64,000 nt of DNA from Paracentrotus lividus (Eukaryota > Echinodermata > Echinoidea > Camarodonta > Echinidae). Each line of letters opens with the position of its first letter. Position 1 is the stretch's first letter. The position numbers were made by a program, and so were the translations under genes. The DNA lies in the NCBI GenBank assembly GCA_940671915.1, contig CALNVZ010000641.1:8342779-8406778 (forward strand), in the 5' to 3' direction. The notes under the pieces were generated by a model. The model did not search any database. It saw only the letters and a program-made list of their open reading frames with translations, and was not told the DNA's origin. Below are positions 39,547 through 51,800 of the stretch, in pieces.

Positions 39547-42500
39547 GTAATGAGGATGATTGGGAGGATTATTGTCGTGGTAACATGGAGGATGACGCCA
39601 ACAAAGTACCACAGACAATGCTAAGATTACATCTTCTCCCTTGTCCAGATTGTGAAGGAAAGTCTGTTGCGAGCAGTGAGTTCCTTTGATCCAGACCAGC
39701 TCAAGGCTAGTTCCAGGTCTGAATGGGTTCCTCTACTTCATAACATCGCCATGGTTCATGCTACCATCAGACTGAGAGGGCGCTTTGGTCTCGCTGGATG
39801 GAACTATCCTGAAGTAATGGATTTCTCCCACAATGAACTAAGTGTAAGTAACTTTCTTTTCTTTTGATGGTCCACATTATTTTGGAACAGTACATTGTGG
39901 ATAACGAGATTGTTGCGGAGTACTTTGTTAAAATTAATTTTAGTGATATAATTGGCTTCTTCTGCAGGGCTCATATCTGTCATGCCATGTGTTTCAATGT
40001 TACCTGGCTTAACTCTGCTCCCCATTCTTAGTACAATCCGGAATGAAAATCTATACTCTCACTCAATCACCGGAATCATTTTTAAGTTGTTCAGAGGACC
40101 CGAGGAAAGAAGAAATTGTTTTTCTCTTCTAGTCTGGGATAAGACTCAGACACATATTGACAGAAATTGCCTTTTGTTTTGAACGAAACTCAATCTCTTG
40201 TAATGATCTGAAACCTTCAGGAAGCCTTCAACATCGCTCGGATTGTATTCAGTGACAGCCCTCCAGAACGTGTCTTTGAAAGGAAACATTTGGAATTAGA
40301 CTACAACACATCTAGACAGACATCTCTTTCTGACATAATTGAATCTAAACCTCTTGCATTCACATTTTATGATTTATTTCTGATTTCTTTTACAGGAGGC
40401 ATTCAACATCGCCAGGATGGTGTTCAGTGATAGCCCTTCAGAGAACGAGTCTTTGAAGGGTATCTCATGGATGGGACTACGTCATATCCTAACAGATATC
40501 ATCTATGGTAGTTATATCAATGATGATTATGATAGGACTAATCTATCAGCTATGGTGGATTACTGGATTGGACCTAACGCAACCAAGAGGGAGTTTGAAG
40601 CAACTAAGTGTAAGTCCTTCATTTTAACCCTTTACTTTCCTTTCTTGAACCTGCATGTATGGGAACAAGGGTTAATAATACTTGCAAAACTTTTTACAAA
40701 GTAAAATGATCATACTAGTAATTATAAACGCTTTAAGGACTTTGTGAGTGTAGTGGAGAGGCAGGCAGAAAGCGCTTTACAAACCCAAACAGCAAATTAC
40801 ATGTAATTGGTGAAGTCATGATATCATTATTTAAGATCTATAGTTCATTTAAATCTGTTCCTATTCAACATACATTGTACCTTTTAAAATATCAATTCTG
40901 TTAAGCTACATTTAAGACACCTTATCCGAGGGTTGCTGACTGTAAGCCTTTCAAAGGTGCATGATTTGGCAAGTTATAACAAAGAGTTTTTTTTTTTTAA
41001 TGTATGTAAGTTATATAATCTTGGCATGAATAGAAAGCAAGTGGTTCATTTAGACCAATATTTTTTTTCCATACATGTATGTTGTAGTTCAACAAAAATT
41101 TTCATTAATTTTTTTCATTTTCTCTCTGTCAATACCACAGTGAAGTTCCGCATCCCGTCAGCATTCTTCAGTAACTTTGTCCGAGTGGGTTCTCTGACTC
41201 AGTCCATAGAAGCATTGCCTAACCACTATCTTGATGTGCCAGAGGCTTGTGGGATGCATACATCATACGAGGTAATGACTTTTAAATTATCAAATTGAAA
41301 TTCAATATTATATATTATTTTCTATCAGTATATAGGGCATTTTAGCTGTGCAATATTATGCCATATCTCATGGTCTAATATAATTACTCCTTTTTGCACT
41401 GTATGCCTTCCGAATAATGATCATAGATAATAATTAGATTTGATGGCTTTACTTCACGATATAACAGAATATTCCATTCGTTGTGGCCAATATTGCACTC
41501 ATCTTAGATTTGTGCAATATTGGCCCTAACTCGTGGAATATTTCTGGTATCCCATTCTGAGCCATCCAATATACATGAATATAAATTAAGTTGTAATACA
41601 AAACACCATGGGAAAGGATTATCTTGATAACTTGATGCAAAAATATTTGAAAAACTTTTGCTCTCACATTCATAAACTTATTCTGATTTCAGTAAGTGCA
41701 TGTTTGAGTAAGCATCATCCCATTGTAGATTGCATTCCATTTGTTTCAATCCATATATCTTAGATTATATCCATTATACTAAAGGCACAGCTGTAGAATC
41801 GATTAGATCCACATTTTTAGGTATATCTTCCATGAATAAAATGTAATCATTCAGCATATATATTTACAATACAATTAGATGTAGACATCTTCCCTTTTCT
41901 ATATCAATATTTTCATTGCTATTTATGATATATTATAGATTATAGATATCATTATGAGAAATGATAATGTGGTTTTGACAGGATGAACAATAGAACAAAA
42001 CAGCCTTATACCCACAATCTATTTCAAGTCTGAACAAATCCTTTCTTTGAAAAAAAGAAGAAGAAAATCTTGTTATCATCTCAGCGGATTACAACATAAA
42101 TTTTAAAGGGCTACATGACAAAGAAGCTGTACATTTAATATTGTGGGATTATTTATAGAGACACTTGTACACACACCATGAAAGCTTGGACATACAAATG
42201 TATTTTTCCATATCTTTTCCCCAAATACAGCCTTATACCTGTAATTGTCAGATTTCAAGTCTGATCAAATCCTTTCTTTAAAAAAAAAGAAGAAAAACCT
42301 TGTTACCATATTTCAGCATATTATATATGATGCATTTTAAAGTGGTTGTCCATGACTACTGGACCATTTATCATATTGTAGAGATATGTATATTTGTAGG
42401 ACTAAATGCTGTGGAATCCATGTTATAAAACTTTTTTTTTTTTTTTTTTTTACATTTTCCCATCTCATCACTCAATACTTCGCAGAACATCGTGGAAGAA

Positions 42501-45500
42501 TCAGTTTGTCACTAGTTATGATAAGATACATGAGGTGATCTATTCACAAACTTGATATGAGAATTATTTCTCAAATAAAAACTACTTCTTAATGTACTAA
42601 ACGTGGTGTATAATATGTAGATTATGGATAGTCATTGAGTACCCAAGTGTGATGTCATAACGGTAGTGTTGTCATGGTTGATGGTTCTAAACAATCTTGT
42701 GTTAAACAATAGCAACATGATCGCCCTGAAAACCTGTTTGCGTATGTGCCAGAGTCTAGCCGTTGCTGGACCACATTTAGGCTAAACCTCATGCACAGGT
42801 TTTTTTGTTGTTTAGAACCAGTAACTAGGACAACGGGCGATTATGACGTCAACACTTCGGTATACTCTATTGGTGATGTTATATTGGTCTCTCTCTCCTC
42901 ACAAAACATTGCATGCATAACCATATTCAAGTAAAATCATTATATGGCCAAGTGAAATGAATGATCATTTTTCTTTGCTCCCACCTCGGATTTTTGGCAC
43001 CTTTTACAATTTTCATGTTATGCAATTTAAGATCTTGAAGGAGAATTTTTTCTTTAAAACTGCTTTTAATTCAAACAGTCAGAATTCTCTAGATTGATCA
43101 AATGAAATTGATTTTTAATTTGAAATCTGCCTTGAAAAAGAATTGAAAAAACATTGAGAATAGCAACATGTGAGAATCTAGCATGTTTTCTCCACAAAAT
43201 AAACTTGAGGAGCATTAAATGAGAACTTGTTATTTGGCCTAGTAATAGTTTATAATTCTATTGTGCACTGTGCTTCTTATATCGTGCTTATGCTTAATAT
43301 TTGTAATAACTTTTCTTTTACAGGAAATTTATTTTAGATTAAATGTTCATAATTATATAATCCACTTCTATGTAAATGTCTGTTATGTTATGCTATGCAT
43401 GCTTGTATTACCCATGTGAACATATTTAATGGATTATATTGCAAACAATTATATATTATATTGCACTTGTCAGTAAAACATTCTCTTAAAGGGACACACA
43501 AGTGTTGTATACTGGTTGACGCCATCTATGTCTTCTCCCATTTTAAGCACAGTTCTATCCCGCACACAGTGCGTCAGACTAATGCACCATGCGTTTCAAG
43601 TGTTGTGTTCGGGTGAATGGGAGAACACATAGATGACGTCAACCAGTATTCAACACTGGCGTGTCTATTTAATTTCACTTGCATGAAGCCATCAATATTT
43701 GCATGATGCATGAATTCTTTTTTTATATTCAGGTATCAAAACTATTTCTTCTTCTAGCTGTTTAAAGAAAACTGTCCTTAATTTTCCATGATTTTCCTTC
43801 TTTACTTTTGACTCTAACACTCTTAATAGGATGAATGGCGCATTGTGGTAAGCAAAAATTGAGTGCTGGAAAAAAAAATGGCAGAAATAACAGAACAGTT
43901 TGCAGAGTGGTCTTAACTATTGCTAAACCAGTCTTAATTTGTGGAAATGTTATAATCACTGTAATGATTGATATGTTTATATATTTTTTAACTAATTCAC
44001 ATTTGTTATCAGTTTTATATGAGTGTTTTTAAAAGATGAGTATATTGTACGAGGAAAATGTTTTATTACAACCTAATCTTTAATAATGATGTGCAGTTGT
44101 CTTACATAATCGTAATTAGATTTTAAAATTTTTTCCCCATAACAATTTTGATCCCACTTACACATGTAATATGAGATTTCTAACAGTGGAGTGAAATGAA
44201 ATTGATGTGTGCATTGTATATCCATTGTATGTAAGTTGCTTGTCGTAAAGATTTAATAATTACTTTTACTAGGACACTAACTATAATTGTGAATTAGCTT
44301 ATTTGTATCCTTCAACGTTCCTTGGTAGCGTGCACATTAGTAATGGCGAATGAAAAATTTGTTGTCATGAGATTGAGTAACAAGTAAAGCATACAGTCCA
44401 CCGGCACCGCTTTCGAAATCGCTCGTTTTTATACAACTCGTATTCATGAGTTTGTGTGTTTGAATGCGTAATTAGCAGCTTGTACCCCTGTCTTTGTGCG
44501 GTTATAATTCTGCATAGAAATGAATATTTGACGTGAAATTTTCGGCATTAATAAATCATACTTTCAAAATATATATTCCTTAATAAGAAAGAAAATATGT
44601 CTTTCAAAAAACTAGAAATAGTGGAATATATTTTGCGTCAAAATCCGTTTGGGAATTTTTTTAATAACTAGCCACAAATACGCTTCATTTTTAATGATTC
44701 GACGAGAAAATAAGTTCATAATCTTCAGCAACTCTTCAGCTTGCCAAAAATATACCAAACATAGTATTTTAAGATTTATACCAGTCAGGAGCTAGCTAAA
44801 TGTGCAGTAAATAATTGCTTCAATTACTGCGATCTGATTGGCTGGTCTGATTTTGAGTGTGATTTGATTGGCTGATGCAAATCTCACCACTCACCAAAGG
44901 TCACTGCGTGGTCAGGTATAGGCTCCCACGTGTTTCGAAATCCCCGCTCGTATCAATCCTTGATTCAAGCAGCCAATCAGAAAGCCGCATTTTCTGTATT
45001 TTGGACTTGCTTTATATTTTGCTAGCTCCTGACTGGTATAAAAAGTAAAGGATATTAAAAGTTACTACGTTTTGAAGCTAAGATTTCATTCTTTCCAAAT
45101 ATGCAATTTTCTTTTGGAATCATGCAAAAATAACTACTTTCTTGTCACTTATACCAAACTGAACATATGTTTTTGTTCCATATCTTTCACCAATACTTTT
45201 ACAATATTCAGATATGATAAAATACCATAAAATGTGCATGATAGGTATCTTTAGAATTTCTTCATTTTAAATATGTAAGAATCAGGAAATTCCGTTCACA
45301 AAATGAAAATCTACAAGAGTTGCAAAATCTCTGTTTTAGCCCGCACAGCTCCGCAGAGTGCAGATAGAGGACTGAGAGAGTTGTATAAATGTCGCTTTTG
45401 GCTCATTACCATAAACGGTGCCCTCGGACTGCATAGATTGTGAAAACTACATTTATTATTTCACTTCCCCAATTTACCAAGCTCCACTGGCTTGGGCCTT

Positions 45501-48500
45501 GTTTACTATGGGTCCGCCAACATTTTAGGGTTCCCAGCCTATCAGGGAAATCAAGGAAAATTGTTTTACTTTTTTTCCAGTTGGGGAAAAGTCAGGGACT
45601 TTGATAATAATGCTTCAAAATCAGGGAGAAGTCAGGGAATTTGATAATAATGCTTCAAAATCAGGAAAAAGTCAGGGAATTTTGATTGGCCAAAAAATCT
45701 AAAGTTTGGTAATCAGTCAGACTAGTGTTTTATACTGCAAATAGTTCACGGTGAAACTGGAAATGGGTTTAAATAATTATCAGGGAATTTTTAGATTTCA
45801 TCAGGGAAAAATCAGGGAATTTTGTTTTCTTGAAATGCTGGGAACCCTGCATTTAGTCCTGCAACAATTGCTATGGGCTTTATTTCGTCTAACATGTAAG
45901 GTTGGGGATAGGGTTTTTATCTTGGGTTTAGGTTTAGGGCTTGATTAGCAGAATTTACTACTGAGTTATTGTTAGCAGAGCAATTGTTGTGGAATTCTAC
46001 TATGACTGCTAGATTAAGTAGCCTATTGCAGCACTTATCTGCCCATATTAGCATTGAGTCGAATTTGATGAATTTTATTATATTGTCAGGTGTCAAATCT
46101 GCTGTGTAATGATGAGCTCTTGTTTATTTGAATTAGTGCATTATCATAGCATAACATTTTAAACTAAAATACACAAAAAACAAGATATTTCATCAATTTT
46201 TTTCTGAGACTAAATTAAAGGAAATTCATGCCCTTCATTTTAGACTGCCATGAAGTAGAGTTCTTCATATTATAATGAATGTATATACTCCTATAATGCC
46301 ACTGTCAAACACGCAATTCAAACATGATTCATCCTATCGAAATGAGACACAAGTCACTGAGCAAATTCAGAAAAGGTTAGAGAAAATTGGCAAAATAATA
46401 AAAAATGTCAAATTTGAGGGGAAAATTTGTTTTGATTTTCTGAATTTTCGATGTTTTATGTGTGCTCCGTAGAGGATTGAAACGATAAGGGGAAAGTATT
46501 TAAAAATTGATTATTTTTCTGACACCTTTGACTCTTTGCTGGCGACTTGACTTTTATCACAAATATCATAAATTTCAGTATAAGACAGTGGTATTATAAC
46601 AAGTTAATAGGCTCATAATGGAGGCTTGGGTTGGATGGGAAGACTGTATGTGATTAGTATAATTCTAACTGATTTCTTATTGGTCATATTTTGCTAAAGA
46701 TGGCAGGAAACCAAGTCCAAAAGGTAAGAAAGTCTGACGTCGAGTGCTGGGAAGAAAGAGTTTGTTTTGCCGGTCTTTCAGTCTGTCCTTTGATGATCTC
46801 TCTTCAGTGACTTCACAGCTCACAAACAAAACAAACAAAACAAACAAAGCAAAATAAAACAAACAATCGTTTGGACAAACAGAGGAAAATTAAGATTTTT
46901 ATTAAGGTATAAAACTAGATGCACTTACCCTAATGATATGATATTTAATTTTTAATTTATTTTTTTCCCCCTCCACAGGGATATAATTTATTTTTCAGTC
47001 TCAAAAAAGTACTTTTTCAAAGCATTTACTAAGCATATAATTCATGTAAATATGACTCAAATCAATAATATTCTACGATAATTCAAAAATATGAATGTAA
47101 TGAATAAACTGTCAAGTATAGAAGAGATATGATGATATTTACATACTTGCCAACTGTCCCTATTTAGTAGGGACAGTCCCTACTTTGGGGGAAAAGAAGG
47201 AGCATTTATCACCATTTACAACCCTTTGTCCCTATTTTTTGAAAAATCTGTGCACAGTAATCTATAGGAAATACAGAATTGTCCCTATTTTTAAAATTTG
47301 TATTCCCACTTTGTCCCTATATTTGGACTCACAATGTTGGCAGGTATGTATTTAATGATACTTAACTGGGAAAGCTTTGAAGCTTTACCACATTCAAGTG
47401 GTACCAAAAACATAGTAGAATCTATTTTTGACAACCTATATATTTGCTGGTTTTGAGCAGGCAAGTCATCTACTATTCATCTCTTCTCTTATCTTTCATT
47501 GGTTTACTCTGTGGCTTCCGATCTCTTCACAACTTTGGGTCGCAAAATTTCTTGTCCCATTTATTCTCGCCATCATCCTTGTTTTGTGACATTGTCAGTA
47601 CATATACAGTCTGCGTCAAATAAAATGTTACAAGTTGAAAACATTTTTTTATAGCATGAAGATCACACACAACCTATTATTGTTTGGTATTTTAGTAAAG
47701 CGGGGAAATCAGACTTTCTTCTGCAATTTTTTTCATCACATTTGGTACAGTATTTTATTTATAGATATGACTAATTTTCTATAATCAAGAAAAATTCATT
47801 TTTCGCACGCCGTCCCATACCTTTGTGTATGATTTCGCATAATGACCGTGAATTCAGCGCTCCTTAACAATAGAAGTGCGTAATTTCGATTTGTTTCTCG
47901 TCGCACAAAACTTAGCATAACTTTTGTTTTATGAAACCAAATTATACAGGACAAAGCGCATCAGCAAGAAAAATCTTTTGGCTTTAATTTGGTACCACAA
48001 ACACACATTATATGAAAACATTTCACACCTAAATGCTTTTTTCCCCGACTGTACCATTTTTTTTTGACACAGACTGTATAATTTTGTTTTTGAGATATTT
48101 CCTCATTATACTTGTTTCTGGATACAGAATTTTTTTTTCATGAGCATTTTGCAATTTTGCATTTTCTGTTTCTACGTAGATTTCTATACTCCTTTGACAA
48201 TTGCCCCCTTCTTTGCCCTTCTTTTGAAAGTTCTCAGAATCTTTTTTTTTAAGTGTCCCCGTCTAAACCCAGTTTTATCTTAATCTTTGATTATTCATTT
48301 TCTTGTCCTACCTGGGTTTTTTGTGCCTCTTTCCATTCAGTCTCTTCTCCTTGTTCCTTTATATTTTCTGTTTTGTTGTCTGCTTTTTTCTCTCACTTTC
48401 AGGTTCTTTCTCATCACCATTTATTTGAAAGCTTTTACCCTCTTTGCAAATGGGAACTTGGTGTTTTCTGGTCTCTCTTTTGGTACCTTTTTGGTATTTA

Positions 48501-48788
48501 CTCAGAGTGGATTTTGTTTTTCATTGAATGATTCAGGTGGTATTTGAATATTGTGATTGTCAGTTCTCTGTTTTCTCTGAACCATATCGTGTTGTTGATT
48601 TGTACATTGTAAATGTTTTTACTTGGTAATTTCACAAATTCTAGGGAACTTGGAAGTCTACTCGTACACATTCAGAATTTTCTGGAGTCTTGGTATGAAA
48701 AGGAATCTTTGGTTGAAGTGATTGTATTGTTGTAATGAGAAGTGAATATTTGTCTACCTTTCTTCCTTTTCTTCTTTCTTTGTCATCT

Positions 48789-48840
<52 letters not shown>

Positions 48841-51800
48841 CCTTCCTCACTCCCTCCCTCCCTCTCTCTCTCTCCCTCTCTTTTTTTGGGTCTATTTCTC
48901 TTTCTCTTCCCTTTTTCTTCTGTGCCCAAACAAAAATATCTTACATTTCTTTCTGTCAACTTTTCCTTTCATATTTATGAACTGTCTTTATTCTTCTCAA
49001 TTTCATCCTTAACCCGTTGTATACTGAGAACTTTTTACAAAGCCGAATGAATCGTGATTGTCAAGCATGCTTGCAAGAAATTCTTTTCATTTAAAGGTAA
49101 AACAAAGACATCTTTAAATAGATCAATGTCAGATAATTTAAATTATATAAGGTATTTATTTTGTTTAAGCAATCATGAGTGAAATAAACGGTCAACAAGA
49201 GGGATGTTCTATGTTTCTTCAGCCCGCATATATGCGGGCTTAGTATACAACGGGTTAAGTTTCCTCGAATTTTGTTTTCTTTACTATTCCCTTTCAACTC
49301 TGTTCTCTATTACCCCCTCGTCCTCTACCTTTGTTTTTTTATCTATCATATATTTCCCTGTTGTTATATTCTTTTCCCCTTTCAGTTGTCTTTATACTTG
49401 CAACCTATCCCTTCTTTTCGAATTTTACTCTCTACGTTTCCTTGTGTGAGGGATTTATCGCTGTGTGCACTTTGAAGAGGCATTGTACGATGTGTCTTTT
49501 ATATTTTGTCTTGGGTGTGAGTGCTTTGCTATTGACATGCTGTTTGGAGTTCATGCTGCTGTTTGCTTTTCAGAAAGGAGCAAGATTTTCATCTGTTTTG
49601 TAATTTTTGAGAAGCGTTATTATGCTTTTATTTTCTAGAAGGATTGCTTTACATGCATATTTTAAATCAATGAATGTTATTATGTGGTATAAATTAGATC
49701 TCTGTACTTTTTGTCTCTCACAAATATTACTTGAAGAAAAAGAGAGACACAGTCAAATTCATTACAGATATAGAAGATACTTAGACCAAATTTTTTAGTA
49801 ATCTGCATATTGTACACTCTGAAATTTCATTAGCATAAGATAGTGAAAGAGGATGGGGAGTGAGAATTTTGTGGTAATTTTTTGCAGTTACATTCTGTAC
49901 ATCTATAATTAGAGCCACCATTTTAGACTTTATTTGCCCCAAAATCTAAGTTACATGAAATTATTACGGTTTTTGGATAAGCCTGTACATCAATTTACTT
50001 TTTATTAATTTTTGTGTCGTGGCATTCCTGATACCCACAATATCAGAGTTTAGCAGCGATTGAGGTAAGTGTTTGTCGATTTTAAAACTACTTGAGGGTG
50101 TTTTGCAAAGAGTTATTCATGGCTTAAAAAGTCACACTTAAATTTCTTGTTGCATTCGGTATTATGCCTTGGTATGACCGGAAATATCGCAAGACGCATA
50201 ATATCACAATCCGGTCCCAAAAATGCTTTATTTGTGTCTGGGACCAACATTTGACGTCATCATCCGAAAGTCGTGACTGGGATTCGAACCTCGGTCCCAT
50301 TCTTATCAGTTCGTGGGCCTTTTTAGAGAAAATAACTGAAATCATTTAAATTGTTTACATTGTGGAAAAAGAAAATTAGCCTACACACTGAAGCGGATCA
50401 GATCGAGGTTCGAATCCCACTCACGACTCTTAGATGATGACATCAAATGTTGGTCCCAGGCGTAAGAAGTACATTTTGGTGACCAGATTGTGACATTACA
50501 GGTTGTTACACACCTCACCTCATTGGCAAAATAATGCTCTGGATATTTGTTCCATTGTGAAGTTGACCAATGAGATTATGCGTTAGATACACAATGCATT
50601 TGGGAGTCAAATAGGACTTCCTAAGTCATGATTAACTCTTTGTAAAACACACTTGGATGATTTTTTTTTTTTTTAATGGGAACCTGTCTCTCTATTTCTA
50701 GTGAACCTTGGTTATGTTGTCTTGTACATGGAAAAAATGCTTCTACGCTGTGTCAGAAGAAATGCTCCCAGGATGATAACTCCCTGGAAAAAAAACAATA
50801 AGTGGTACATGTAGTTGTTTCTACAAGATTTGTTACTACATGTGTACATGTAGCTGTTGAACTACATTGTATTTGTGTATGTTTTATCAGTATCTCCTAG
50901 AGGATGTATGGATTTAAAAGATATTTGTCCTTATTGGTTGTTGTTGTCTTTGATGTGTTGGTGCTTTGTGATTATTGTGATTCTTGAGAATAATTGGTGT
51001 TTATTATATTCGGAAGATGAAAACTAAGCCCTTACTAAATTTTAGTAGCATTTTTGTTTAATGGGAGACTGTTTCCAACAAAGTCCTATGTAAAAAAAAA
51101 AATGGTGTAGAAACCAAAATGTATAGCAAATTGTGACATGATACCAGGAACTTGCACTTTATGTGAGATGCACTTTATTTTTGTTTTAAATATTAATGTA
51201 TGTCAGGAATGGATGATATCCTTGGGGAACAGGTCGGGTATTCCTCCCTCCACCCCCCCCCCCTCTGTGACTTGATTTACATGTATATAGTTTTTTTTTT
51301 TTTTTTTTTTTAGAATTGTAGATAATTCCCTATTTTTTCCTTTGTATGAATGTAAATGACTAAGGACCAACCTTGGATTATATGCTAGTGGTACGGAAGT
51401 GTATTCAGATCTACAATAGATAGCAGAGGCATGAAAAGAGAACATGTAGTAGGTTCAATTAATTTAGGGGTTATTTGAATGGCCATTTTTATTTGGGTGG
51501 GCTTGAATTGTAAAGAAGTACAGAGCATGCTTATGGCTGGGCTTGGTTGTACAAGCATACCCTGTAAATTCTCTGAATAAGATACTGTTTCTTGCAACAG
51601 TCAAAGTCAGTATTACTAAGCCTCCATTCAGTTGTATATCAGAAAACAGGAGGAAGGGGTTATGTAAGTATTACCATTGTCCAAGTGCAATAAATTTGGT
51701 ATACATGTATACAGGTACATGAATAAGTTGGAAAATAACTATTAGACTACTTTTCTGTTAAAAGCTCCTATATGGTTTGGTCTAATCATTATTATTGAAG

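Noticed and set aside
48253-49475. Overlapping Ser/Leu/Phe-rich frames
   Set aside because: Caused by a long pyrimidine-rich tract with (CT)n; no splice sites in dynein phase and no protein motif.
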